From: Xiphydria camelus
Lineage: Eukaryota > Arthropoda > Insecta > Hymenoptera > Xiphydriidae
DNA: 64,000 bases
Assembly (NCBI GenBank): GCA_963678675.1
Contig: OY783195.1
Coordinates: forward strand, 17,639,342-17,703,341
Direction of reading: 5' to 3'
The translations under genes were made by a program, and so were the position numbers. The notes beneath the pieces are model-generated. The model saw nothing but the letters and a program-made list of their open reading frames with translations, was not told the DNA's origin and searched no databases. Within the stretch, counting starts at the first letter, position 1, and every line of letters begins with the position of its first letter. Positions 43,511 to 53,217 of this stretch are shown here, piece after piece.

Positions 43511-43700
43511 CAATTTAGCAATACGGTATAGCTCACACAGCTATACTGCTTGTCTAAATGAACCAAAATTTTCGCGCAATTTAGCAATACGGTATAGCTC
43601 ACACAGCTATACTGCTTGTCTAGATGAACCAGAATTTCTGTGCAATTTAGTGATACGGTACAGCTCACGTAGGCATACTGCACGTCTGAATCAATCAGAA
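43511..43700. repeat. 66-bp tandem repeat, about three copies
   Basis: CAATTTAGCAATACGGTATAG recurs at 43,511, 43,577 and (diverged) 43,643. The 22-codon period keeps frames open on both strands. Confidence 0.9.
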
Positions 43701-43850
43701 TAAATAACTGGCTCAACAGTACAGCGCAGCTTGGCACAAACATCACGATATTGTTACTTTAAACATATTAACTTGTTGTTAGCCATACTCGTCTGGATGT
43801 CTTAAGAAAACTTCTGGCTGTGGCCACGGTGGCAAGAAATTCTGATTGGT

Positions 43851-44064
43851 TCAGCCAGAATTATTGCTCAATTCCCTGAACATTTTTTTCAGTGCGGGTG
43901 GTGTAAAAACTAAAACCTTTTTGTTATCCTTAAGGATTGTTTTCACCCCTGGAAATCCTTTATCCGCAAGTACAACATCGTTCTGTTCTAATCTATCCAA
44001 TATTCCGGAATTAATGGTGATATTGGAATCGCTACTTCTACCCTCATAAAACATGCTGATTTAA
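43851..44064 (-). pseudogene. THAP/DDE_4 transposase, 3' segment
   Basis: The minus-strand translation YEGRSSDSNITINSGILDRL followed by VVLADKGFPG matches the second catalytic Asp region of DDE_4 transposases (SDxxIT...SG...DVVLADKGF). The frame ends at 43,851, before the third acidic residue. Its upstream continuation (IAF) lies at about 51,200, on the other side of a TTAA-flanked insertion. A one-base shift exists near the junction. Confidence 0.75.
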
Positions 44065-44534
44065 CCCTCCGGCGGGCGCGCTACTGGAATTCCCATGAGC
44101 GGGCGCGCCGCGGCATTTACACCGCATTTAATTCTTCACTTTTCTAGTTCACAAACAACCAAGAAAATATGTTCTATGTAGCAAAATAAGTCAAAGGTAC
44201 CATGCTTATTGCTTCATTATTTTATTAGACTAAAACAATATTGCTTAATTATTTTATTAAACTAAAAGAATATTGCTTCATTATTTTATTAAACTACAAG
44301 AATATTGCTCAATTATTTTATTAAACTAAAAGAATATATGTATAAGCATTTTGAAAAAAATGTAAACTGAAGAAAATAATATAAACTAAAATATAAACTT
44401 TTTAAAACAAAAATCATATTATTCAACTTCCTTTAACCTGTACTGTTCTATTGAACTAAAAAATATATATTTTTCAAAACAAATAGAAACCGAAGAAATG
44501 TAGACTAAAATATAAACTTTTTCAAAAACAAAAA

Positions 44535-44645
44535 AAAATTAAATTATTCAACTTCTATTTGTTCTTCCTGCTCACATTCTAGACACTTGACAATAATGTT
44601 ACTGTGCTTCTTACAAGTATTTTTCCCACAATGTTGACAAACATA
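44535..44645 (-). pseudogene. piggyBac-like transposase, C-terminal zinc knuckle
   Basis: The minus-strand translation VCQHCGKNTCKKHSNIIVKC followed by LECEQEEQIEVE and a stop gives C-x2-C...C-x2-H...C-x2-C, the Cys/His-rich tail that ends piggyBac-family transposases and binds the terminal repeats. The catalytic domain upstream is missing: AT-rich non-coding DNA follows at once. It lies close to the left terminus, as expected for the gene's 3' end. Confidence 0.7.
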
Positions 44646-44969
44646 ATACAAAAAATGTTGACAATATTACATAATACAAAAAATTTAATAAATAAAACAT
44701 ATGACTGGGCGAACTGCGGCAAACACACAGCAAACTGAAACCGCTTCGAACCGAACGTCTGTAACAACTGAGCGGAAATGGCATATGACACCAAATCTGC
44801 CGGTAGGCGGAGCCAATAACGTGGACGAAGAATACCTAGACGCACAATACTACAGGGCTCGTCATATCTTAGTTATAACAGGAAAATTTGCGGCTTTTTG
44901 CCGCAGGCGCGCCCGCCGCACAGTGGGACGAAATCCCGAAAAGCTGGCCAAATGTCGAAAACGCGTATA

Positions 44970-45430
44970 ATCAAGGTGAAATTGAGTACTTGAGAGTTTT
45001 TGGGGTCGCTGATTACGAATCCGAAGTCAAAATGTCGAAAGACAATATGGCGGATCCAATATGGCTGAAAGGTTCCTCAAAAATTGATCGAATCTGGGTG
45101 AAATTGAGTACTCGGGGGTTTTTGGGGTCGCTGATTACGAATCCAAAGTCAAAATTTCGAAAAACAATATGGTGGATCCAATATGGTGGAAATGTTCCTA
45201 AAAAATTGATCGAATCTGGGTGAAATTGAGTACTCGGGGGTTTTTGGTGTCGCTGATTACGAATCCAAAGTCAAAATGTCGAAAAACAATATGGCGGATC
45301 CAATATGGCGAAAAGGTTCCTCAAAAATTGATTGAATCTGGGTGAAATTGAGTACTCGGGGGGTTTCTGGGGTCGCTGATTACGAATCTAAAGTCAAAAT
45401 TTCGAAAAACGATATGGCGGATCCAAAAAG
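44970..45430. repeat. about 122-bp tandem array, four units
   Basis: GGGGTCGCTGATTACGAATC recurs at 45,002, 45,124, 45,246 and 45,369. Units also contain CAATATGGCGGATCCAATATGG. Related sequence, inverted, forms the array at 46,340-46,640 and occurs in the foldback at 6,660-6,740. Confidence 0.9.
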
Positions 45431-45758
45431 TCTGCAAGACACATTGGTAATTTTTGGTTTTTCATTTCGCAAAAAAAAATATTTTAGGTGAAGGTTTGTG
45501 CTTAAAGGCAAACTAATTTTACACATCTTAAATTTGAAGTATAGTCTACAGGGTGAACAGAAAGTTCAAAATAGTACCTAGTATTATTCTAAAACTACAA
45601 ATTTTTGAAATTGGCTTTTCTGTATAGGTCGAATGAAACAGCAGAAAAATGAAGGCAAAAAAGGCTAATAGCATTATGTCGCACAAAGTACTGGTGTACA
45701 TTGAGTTTAATATTTGAAACTTTTTTTTCGATTTTTAATAATTAATTATAGTACATGT

Positions 45759-46142
45759 TTAGTACTCTTCATCAAAGGAAGAATAGTCAGCTGTGCAATG
45801 ACTTGATTCGGCCGTATCATCACTACAGGTTTTCTCACTTATTGTTAGTCCAACACTTGGTGCCTTTAATATTCGGACTGCTTTTGGTAGCAATGATGTT
45901 AATGATTTGCAAGGTAATTTGCGCAAACTAGAAATATATGGGTCGGATGTTAACAGCAATCGTAAAAAAATGTCTTCCATAGTTTCTTGTCGAGAAGATT
46001 TTCTTGCAAAATCCCTTCTATACTTTTTAATATACTTATTACTAGATTCTTGCGCGTCTTCGGACATTTGTCCTATAGGTAAGATGGCAGACTGTATTAT
46101 TTGTGCGCCATGAATTAAAATTTTATGCACGGAAGTTGGCAT
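45759..46142 (-). pseudogene. TE-borne protein fragment of unnamed family
   Basis: A 127-codon frame starts MPTSVHKILIHGAQIIQSAI, continues LPIGQMSEDAQESSNKYIKK and then LTSDPYISSLRK, and ends in an acidic tail (DYSSFDEEY). I associate this pattern with repeat-borne proteins of insects but cannot name the family or a function. The conserved-looking start, an unbroken frame and the lack of a repeat shadow make it more credible than other short frames here. It is probably the C-terminal part of a longer transposon protein. Confidence 0.45.
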
Positions 46143-46339
46143 GTAGAACCACGGATATAGCTCATATCTAGTATAAAATTAGTCATTTCCGCCCTTTATA
46201 AATCTAACTTATTAATCGACGGATAGTGGTATCGGTCGAAGTAGGTACTCCGGGAGATGGCTTATTTCCGATCCGTTGGTTCATTAACCTTTCCGGGAAA
46301 GGGAATTTTCAATTTTTGTAAATATAACTTATATAGCAT

Positions 46340-46640
46340 ATATTCGTAATCAGCAACCCAAAAGACCCCCCCTATACCAAATTTGGCATAAATCCGTCGA
46401 TTTTCTAAAATCTCGCCCGCCATATTGGATTCACCATCTTTAATTTTTGAAATCCGACTTCAGATTCGTAATCAGCAACCCAGGAAACCCTCCTATACCA
46501 AATTTGGCATGAATCCGTCGATTTTCTAAAATCTCGCCCGCCATATTGGATCCGCCATCTTGAATTTTTGAAATCCGACCTCAGATTTGTGATCAGCGAC
46601 CCAAAAAACCCCCTATACCGAATTTGGTTTAAGTGTATTA
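46340..46640. repeat. about 125-bp tandem array, 2.5 units
   Basis: TTCGTAATCAGCAACCCA and CTCGCCCGCCATATTGGAT recur with a period of about 125 bp. Inverted relative of the array at 44,970. Confidence 0.85.
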
Positions 46641-47590
46641 CGTTTCATATTTTACGTTTTTATTATTCCAAGGGCAGAAACATGCGCTTTTTTTACAAAA
46701 ACTTGCAATAATTGCAAGTGCGCAGATATGCACAGAATTTTCTTTTTGTTTCCATTAGATAATAGTTGAATCTACAATCTCCAATAAGCCTCGATGTGGA
46801 ATTATGCGGAGATTATAAACTATTTTCTATAAGAATAAAATTTTCGATCGTACCCAGGTAGAAATCTGTCCAGGTTGTGCAAGGTTGAACCTTGTTACAA
46901 AGTACGTTTTGCAAGGTTACGCTGCAAGGTTAAAACAGGGTTGCTGCAAGCCTGTCTGTTCCTTGCATAGCCGAAACTGACCACTGCCCTGTACCGTTAG
47001 CCTGTTTCAAGCTTGCAATAACAGAGAGATACCAGGTTCGCGCGACAAGGTGAAAACAAGGCGAAAACAAGGTTGTGCCGGCAGCTTAGCGAATCAGTGC
47101 CGCCTCTAGATGTTGAGACGTCTTCATGCTTAGCGCCCTTTTCTAGTGTCGGCGCCCCATGGCTAGTGCGCCTTCGTGCGTGGCACGAAATGGCCCCTCG
47201 TTAGACACAGCCCTGCGCTTAGCGAATAGATATCATAAAAATCCGCGGCGTGGCGTGCGCATCGCCTCAGCTGTCAGAGCCCTTAGATTGAGGTTAGCAT
47301 CAGTGGCGATCAGTTCGGTTCACGCGTGTTTTTTTTGTTTAAGAAGCCGTCAGTGTTTAATGTTAACGCGTGCAAACGTTTTTTAGTGCACATCGAGTGT
47401 AAACGTTTTTTTAGTGCACGTTGAGTGTAAACGTGGGTTATTCGTGTCCAGCCTCACTTTCTTAAATGTCTTCAAACAAATTTCAAAAGGATTCCTCTAG
47501 AAAAAAACGAATTGTTTAAATAACCATATATTAACCATAACGAATTTGCGTACTGCATCACGCAAATGGTTAAAAATCGCGTGGACACGA

Positions 47591-48004
47591 ATGACCCACG
47601 TTTACACGGAATGGGTTAAAACATTCGGGGGCAAGATCTTCGGAATAAGGACCTACGAGCAGAAAATAAATATTATCCAGCTTCCTGCACAGAAGGGTAA
47701 GTATTAATAGCTCATTTCATGAAATTATTTGCAAAAAGCAGATAGATGAATAAGTTTCTTTATTATCTCATATGCTTGTCTTTCATACAGTTGCAGATCC
47801 AGCGTCAAAGAAGGCCAGATATTCCATCGACTCAGATGCGAAGGAACATGGAAAGGAGACCGTAGGCATTGGTCAGTGTAGCAGCTCAGCTATCGAGTAA
47901 GTAACGTCCCTGAGATTAATAGTAGGCAGTATTATATCGAATTCGTATTCCTTATAAGGAGTATTATATCGAATTCGTATTTCAGATCAGAGGAAGGGGC
48001 ATGA
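47591..48004 (+). CDS. small three-exon ORF, unknown product (76 codons)
   Basis: Exon 1 (47,591-47,696, ATG start) ends at a GTAAGT donor. Exon 2 (47,791-47,896) is bounded by CATACAG and another GTAAGT. Exon 3 (47,986-48,004) follows ATTTCAG and stops at TGA. Both junction phases fit (phases 1 and 2), so the joined frame stays open: MTHVYTEWVKTFGGKIFGIR and so on, then VADPASKKARYSIDSD, then SSSAIE and SEEGA. I recognise no domain. It may be a captured host gene fragment or the remains of the element's own gene. Splicing is predicted by eye only. Confidence 0.45.
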
Positions 48005-48072
48005 GACCTGGTGCCCCTCAGGCTCAGGAGCAATCCAGTCGTCACTGAAGATTTGACTCCACATCTCCCGAA

Positions 48073-49110
48073 GAAGTAATATTATCTTAAGAATCTATGA
48101 GATTTTAGACAAAATTGTTAGAATACTTTTCTGTACATTATTTTTCGCTGTACTGGAGAGGTATAGGTATTCAATTTCGATTGTTTAATAATATATGAGG
48201 TTAATTTAACTTAACTTTTATTAGGTAATAATCAGGCCAAAAAGCAACAAAAATCACAACACATCTGACGCTTCGATTCCTCTCCGAACCCTCTCCGGAG
48301 ACACAATGAAGGATTCATTCGAAGAAGAACCGAAACGTCAGACGTGCAGTGATTTTTGTTGTTTTTTGGCCTGATTATTACCTAATAAAAGTTAAGCTAA
48401 ATTAATATTAAACTACAGGCGACAGAAGTAATATTATCTTAAGAATCTATGAGATTTTAGACTAAATTGTTAGAATACTTTTCCGTACATTATATTTCGC
48501 TGTACAAGAGAGGTATAGGTATTTAAATTCGATTATTTAATAATATATGTGGTTAATTTAACTTAACTCTTTTATTAGGTAATAATCAGGCCAAAGCAAC
48601 AAAAATCACAACACGTCTGATGCTTCGATTCCTCTCCGAACCCTCTTCGGAGACGAAATGAAGGATTCGTTCGAAGAGGAACCCAAACGTCAGACGAGCA
48701 GTGATTTTTGTTGTTTTTTGGCCTGATTATTACCTAATAAAAGTTAAGTTAAATTAATATTAAACTACAGGCGACAGAAGTAATATTATCTTAAGAATCT
48801 ATGAGATTTTAGACTAAATTGTTAGAATACTTTTCCGTATATTATATTTCGCTGTACAAGAGAGGTATAGGTATTCAATTTCGATTGTTTAATAATATAT
48901 GAGGTTAATTTAACTTAACTTTTATTAGGTAATAATCAGGCCAAAGCAACAAAAATCACAACACGTCTGACGCTTGGATTCCTCTCCGAACCCTCTTCGG
49001 AGACGAAATGAAGGATTCGTTCGAAGAGGAACCCAAACGTCAGACGAGCAGTGATTTTTGTTGCTTTTTGGCCTGATTATTACCTAATAAAAGTTAAGTT
49101 AAAATGATCT
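48073..49110. repeat. 352-bp tandem array, three units, each a long hairpin
   Basis: Units start at 48,073, 48,425 and 48,777 with GAAGTAATATTATC. Within each, TAACTTTTATTAGGTAATAAT with CAGGCCAAA...GCAACAAAAATCAC pairs with its reverse complement about 115 bp further on, and the stretch between also pairs (CGTCTGACGCTTCGATTCCTC against GAGGAACCCAAACGTCAGACG). Each unit can therefore fold almost completely into a hairpin of about 230 bp. Confidence 0.9.
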
Positions 49111-49730
49111 CATATATTATTAAACAATCGAAATTGAATAAGTCACCCGTCAAATTGACGGGGTTCCGTAAACCTAGCGATAGTAAAGTAGGAATAATAA
49201 AATTTTACTTGTCTTAGTATTATACATTATTTTTCTAAATTTGTAATGCTATCGCTATATATTGTAACCCAATTTTAATTATCAATAAAATTAAAAATTT
49301 AATTCTAACTTCAAATGTTCTTCATTACCGACTCATTACCGACAACGCAACCTTGTCCCAAGCGCCATAGTCTACCTTGAAACAAGCTTGCATAGCATAC
49401 TGTCACAACATTGAAACGCGTAACGGATTTGCCTTGCATTAGCCTTGTTTTGCAACCTTGCCGCAAGATTCTACCTTGCCGGCCAACCTTGTAACCCCGA
49501 TAGCAAAGTGGCACCACAGTGACTGCACCCTGCTTTCACGCGGTGCATTCGAGTGCATGCACTGGGGTGTCCATCTGTCTGTGCACCGTGAAGCCACACT
49601 GCAGTCACGCAGTGTAAGTACGATGGTAAAAGTAGAATTTGGAAAAAGGGGGCGATAAAGTAGGATTTCCCGCCTGCCTTATCCGCCTACTAGAGAGAGA
49701 GAGAGAGAGTGTCGGTTTTTTTTTCTCAAA

Positions 49731-49815
49731 CCCGACCCGGCCAGGACTCGAACCTGCGATCTTTAGAAGACTGGGAACGCTTCTCGCATTCTACCAATTG
49801 CGCCATCGACTCTTT
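49731..49815 (-). repeat. tRNA-derived SINE head (family 2)
   Basis: On the minus strand, A-box TGGCGCAATTGG and B-box GGTTCGAGTCC stand at expanded tRNA spacing with an anticodon-loop-like TTCTAAA. Some acceptor positions still pair, but not enough for a working tRNA. Relative of 43,335-43,425. Confidence 0.7.
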
Positions 49816-49978
49816 GTGGTGGAAGTCGACTAAGTTATACATATAATATCGATACCTGAAAGCAACAGTACTGTGACTAGTGAGATAAAGCCGAAAGCCG
49901 ATTTCGAGCTATGTCAAACGTAAACTAAATGTTAAATATTTTTGCCGAGATATCTCAGTGTTGCATTGTGTAAAGGCC

Positions 49979-49983
<5 letters not shown>

Positions 49984-50029
<46 letters not shown>
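49984..50029. repeat. (TA)n microsatellite
   Basis: About 23 TA units. It directly follows the GCCGAGATATCTC-containing repeat shared with 43,270. Confidence 0.95.
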
Positions 50030-50032
<3 letters not shown>

Positions 50033-51199
50033 ATATATATCTCATTAAATTTTTAAAAATAATTTGATACTTTCTTTTTCAAAACAGTAGCGATTATGAT
50101 AATTAATTATTCATTATTTATGAAATAATTCAGTACAATTTGCACTGTTTGAAACATTATTATAATATCAATTTTGTTATTTTCTAATTTAAAAATTCTT
50201 CTATCGGGGTGTGAAATCAATTAATTGTAAATTTACAACCGCACACATCCGCAGATCAAAATTTGTAACTAGTCACAAATTGCTTTCTGGGAACAAACCT
50301 ATTATTATATCAATTTTGTTATTTTCTAATTTAACACATTCGCTGCCACTTTTAGATTGATTGCATCGCGCTCAGTGCCGGTAACAGACTGAATAATTAT
50401 ATGTAATGTGCACGTCAATGTGTCTCCGATCGGAGCCGGCGGCTCAGGCGCGAAGTGTCGACTGGCTCCGATCGGAGCCGGCGGCAGCAAACGACGTGTT
50501 AAAAATTTTGTGAAGACAATGAAGTTACCGACATTCATGGTCGGTAAATTTACGAAGTGTGCACGTCAAAAAGGCACCTTGACTGCACTGAGTGTAACTA
50601 CTGTGTCTTTACGCTGTGAACCACTCAGTGTATTCACTGTGTAGCCACGGTGCTTTTAGTTTGTGTACGCCACGCGATCACGCCACGGTGAGACCATAGT
50701 GGTGCCACTACGTGGCAGCACTGCGTGCGGCTAGCGTGTAAATCCACGCTTTGCTGTCGGGGTAACAAGCTTATTTCGGGGTACGATTTCTACCTGGGGT
50801 AATTTCGCCTTACTTTTCATAAAAATAAGTTGTTCATAGATATTACATTAATTATTCATATGCGTTTTAAAATACGTCATAACAATCTTCAAACTTTCAG
50901 CTCTCGAATCCATTTTGCAGATTTGAAATCGATCGAGTTTTACAAATTTGCGACCACTTGTAAGTAGAACGTGGCTGAATCGACTTCGATCCGGCGCGTC
51001 TTTCAACGACGAAGGTCACTTTTGAACTGATATACACTATCAGGTAGAAGGCATTATGTGCTCTCTCTCACGGAATTAGATCCTCTGACTTATTGTGTCA
51101 CTAACCAACCATTCAAAAACCCCGAATTAAAATCTTCATCTTTCGACTTTTGGCCAGCTTTTCGGGATTTTGTCCCACTGTGTGCCAGAGGGTTAAATG

Positions 51200-51852
51200 C
51201 TATATAGCCATTCGGAGTAACTCCAATTACAAACTTAAACGTGTAAGCTGATTCATAGGAGGAATAAAGAAATACCCTATCATCCACTTTATTCGGCACA
51301 TTTCAGTTTTAATTTCTGTGCAATCAATAATAATTCTAGTGTTGGTATAATGTAATTTAAAGGCGTGTGGCATGCATCTTTGAACTGATTCTTTGCTAGG
51401 CCAAAAAATAGTTTTTTGTTTTTGATGATATTAATTCTAAAACGTGTATAAATAATCTCGATGCTGTTGTCCTGTGGATGGAAAATAATAATCATAAGAC
51501 GCTATAAACCTAGTAAACCTCATATGGTAAACCTAGTTTCATACTCATTAAAAATAGCAGAAGAACATTTTTAGGGCTTAACAGTATGGAAATGCCTGGA
51601 GTTAAAAAGATCAAAAGTATCAAAAGAGACGCTTGTCATGTCCCGTAAATCATCTTCATCATTGACGATAGTAATTCCATGGAATCCTTTACAAATTTCA
51701 ATTGGATTGGAAGGTCCACATAGAATGTCACAAAAATCAATTTTATCTTGTGCCCATATGCTGGTATCAATATAGCATTGCGTACTTCGATCATTCCCGT
51801 AAGAAGAGGAGTGGAACTCAAAAGTAGAAACATTATTTTCTGACTTGAAACA
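51200..51852 (-). pseudogene. THAP/DDE_4 transposase, central segment
   Basis: From 51,852 leftwards the frame opens with CFKSENNVSTFEFHSSSYGN and stays open to HTVKP-stop. After a gap, WPSKESVQRCMPHAFKLHY and TRIIIDCTEI appear, the latter with the first catalytic Asp (IIDCTEI) of the DDE_4 family. After a frameshift, YSSYESAYTFKFVIGVTPNG leads to IAF at the TTAA where the piggyBac-like unit begins. Two frame breaks. Joining over the element at 51,855-53,028 with a single TA keeps the frame (TQ-V-CFK), so the gene was still open there at the time of insertion. Confidence 0.75.
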
Positions 51853-52525
51853 TACCCAGGTAGCACACTGACGTTAGAATAACGTCTCAGGCGTCATTTT
51901 TTGGTCAGTATAGGGTTTCAGACGTCAGTTGTCGTAATATTAACGTCGCAGGGACGTCATATTTACGACGTACCTTGGACGTCAAAATTCAACGTCTTTT
52001 TGACGGAACTTTTCCGTCATATTTAATGACGAACAAGACTTAGAAAAATTTCCGTCTCCTGCATATATAGGGACTTGAAAATTTATTTGTGAATAAATGG
52101 ACAAAAATTGTAATTTGTTCAATTATTAAATCAATAAATTATTTCATTTAGTCTCCAGAGTATGTTGAGCAAGTTATAAACTATACTGTTTATTAAAAAG
52201 CACAGATTATTAAAGTAAATGAAAGACAATCAATTAATGTAGGATGAATAAACATTCATATAATTATTTATTTATTTATTTATTTACATTTATTTATTAT
52301 TTATTATATTAGTATCAATTTGCGTCTATGCAAGAATATTTATCTAAAGATACAATCATAAATTTAGAAAAATGTTGAGAAAAGAATAATACAATTATAA
52401 AATCTTATTTTTTCAAGCTCTTTCTTATTGAAAAGTAATATACATTTATTCATCAAAATGTATATGAACACTAATACATAGTAATAATACTCTTAACCAT
52501 AGGAGCGTGCAGCAGATGAGGACTC

Positions 52526-52592
52526 GAGGACACCGACCGATCAACGAAGTTAAGCAGCGAAAAGTGCGGACACTAGCTGGATGGGTGACCGC
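52526..52592 (+). ncRNA. 5S rRNA-derived segment inside a transposon
   Basis: CCGATCAACGAAGTTAAGCAG and GGATGGGTGACCGCT lie at the spacing seen in 5S rRNA. The AGTTAAGCAGCG and GATGGG words are the core of the internal promoter. The flanking thirds of 5S are lacking. Same segment as 8,393-8,460 in the other copy. Confidence 0.75.
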
Positions 52593-52611
52593 TCACGATG
52601 AAAAGATATAC

Positions 52612-52823
52612 ACTCGGCGTCTCGGATTCTGTCGCTGGTGACTTTTTTTAAATGTTATTTTTAAACGTACTAACCAATGATTAATCAATTCTCATGCTTT
52701 TATTAACGAGAGTAGACACTACCGTAGCTAATGAGGGCATGAGAATTAATTGCTCATTGGTTAGTACGTTTAAAAATAACATTTTAAAAAAGTCACAAGC
52801 GACATAATCCGAGACGCCGGGTG
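52612..52823. mobile_element. nested palindromic MITE with TAC duplication
   Basis: Arms of about 80 bp (CGGCGTCTCGGATT... and TTTAAACGTACTAACCAATGA) face each other. TAC flanks both sides (52,609-52,611, 52,824-52,826). The sister element at 8,172-9,150 has the empty site (a single TAC), which proves the insertion. A relative of one arm lies at about 11,385. Confidence 0.85.
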
Positions 52824-53029
52824 TACGTCAGACCTAACCTTTTAGAACCGTCATTTTTTCGCCTTCACAACGTACGGTAGAACGTCATTATTACGTGATT
52901 TGTCTGACGTCGTGTGGATGTGCAATTAAGCCGTCTTTGCGACGTTAAAATGACGTCATATTTTTCGTCATCTGACGTCAGAACTGACCTTCAAAAAACG
53001 TCATTTCGACGTTAGTGTGCTACCTGGGT

Positions 53030-53217
53030 ACTTGCGTAGATGCCACTGAGTACTTATTGCTCCTAGTCCTAGAAAATTCACTATTCTTCAAATTTGCATC
53101 AGTCCATCCTTCGCAGATAACATCCTTATTGTTTTTCTTGGCATCGTTTCGACTTCTTTTAGTAGCCCTTGCGTAGCGTGCAACGTCCGCTTTAGTTTTT
53201 CTTTTTTTCTTACACAA
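53030..53217 (-). pseudogene. THAP/DDE_4 transposase, linker after the THAP domain
   Basis: The minus-strand frame LCKKKRKTKADVARYARATK, then RSRNDAKKNN and TRSNKYSVASTQ, is basic and polar, as expected between a THAP domain and the catalytic core. It is bounded by insertions on both sides: 53,218-60,026 upstream and 51,855-53,028 downstream. Confidence 0.65.

Larger units (their letters stand above)
49495..50762. mobile_element. nested element with TAA target duplication (PIF/Harbinger-like)
   Basis: CCCCGATAGCAAAGTGG at the left and CCACGCTTTGCTGTCGGGG at the right, flanked by TAA on both sides (49,492-49,494, 50,763-50,765). A 3-bp TWA duplication is typical of PIF/Harbinger. Both ends have many CACTG/CAGTG words. 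It contains a SINE head, a TA microsatellite and a repeated CTCCGATCGGAGCCGGCGG palindrome (about 50,426 and 50,466). No transposase. Confidence 0.75.
46853..50799. mobile_element. 3.9-kb TIR element CCCAGGTAGAAATC
   Basis: TA-CCCAGGTAGAAATC at the left and GATTTCTACCTGGGG-TA at the right. The first nine bases equal those of the 5S-bearing elements (CCCAGGTAG), pointing to a shared transposase. Subterminal DNA at both sides is dense in GCAAGGTT/AACCTTGC words (46,870-47,080 and 49,340-49,490). Inside are a spliced small ORF, a tandem hairpin array and another nested element. No transposase was recognised. Confidence 0.75.
44065..51192. mobile_element. 7.1-kb TTAA-flanked piggyBac-like unit
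   Basis: TTAA (44,061-44,064) and TTAA (51,193-51,196) flank ends CCCTCCGGCGGGC and GCCAGAGGG. It sits exactly between two parts of one transposase frame, so the insertion is clear. Near the left end is a piggyBac-type zinc knuckle. A second copy of its right-end sequence (CACAGTGGGACGAAATCCCG) lies internally at about 44,920, facing inward, which suggests a composite of two related elements or a rearranged one. Inside are tandem arrays and a further 3.9-kb element. Confidence 0.75.
51855..53028. mobile_element. TIR element CCCAGGTAGCACA with 5S-like segment, copy 2
   Basis: TA-CCCAGGTAGCACAC at the left and GTGTGCTACCTGGG-TA at the right. It is the reverse-orientation copy of 8,172-9,150, with the same ACGTC-rich ends. 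It differs mainly by a 212-bp nested MITE at 52,612-52,823. It interrupts the THAP/DDE_4 transposase gene. Confidence 0.9.

Noticed and set aside
52526..52592. Candidate 5S rRNA gene
   Set aside because: Only the central third is present and it lies within a transposon. It cannot produce complete 5S RNA.
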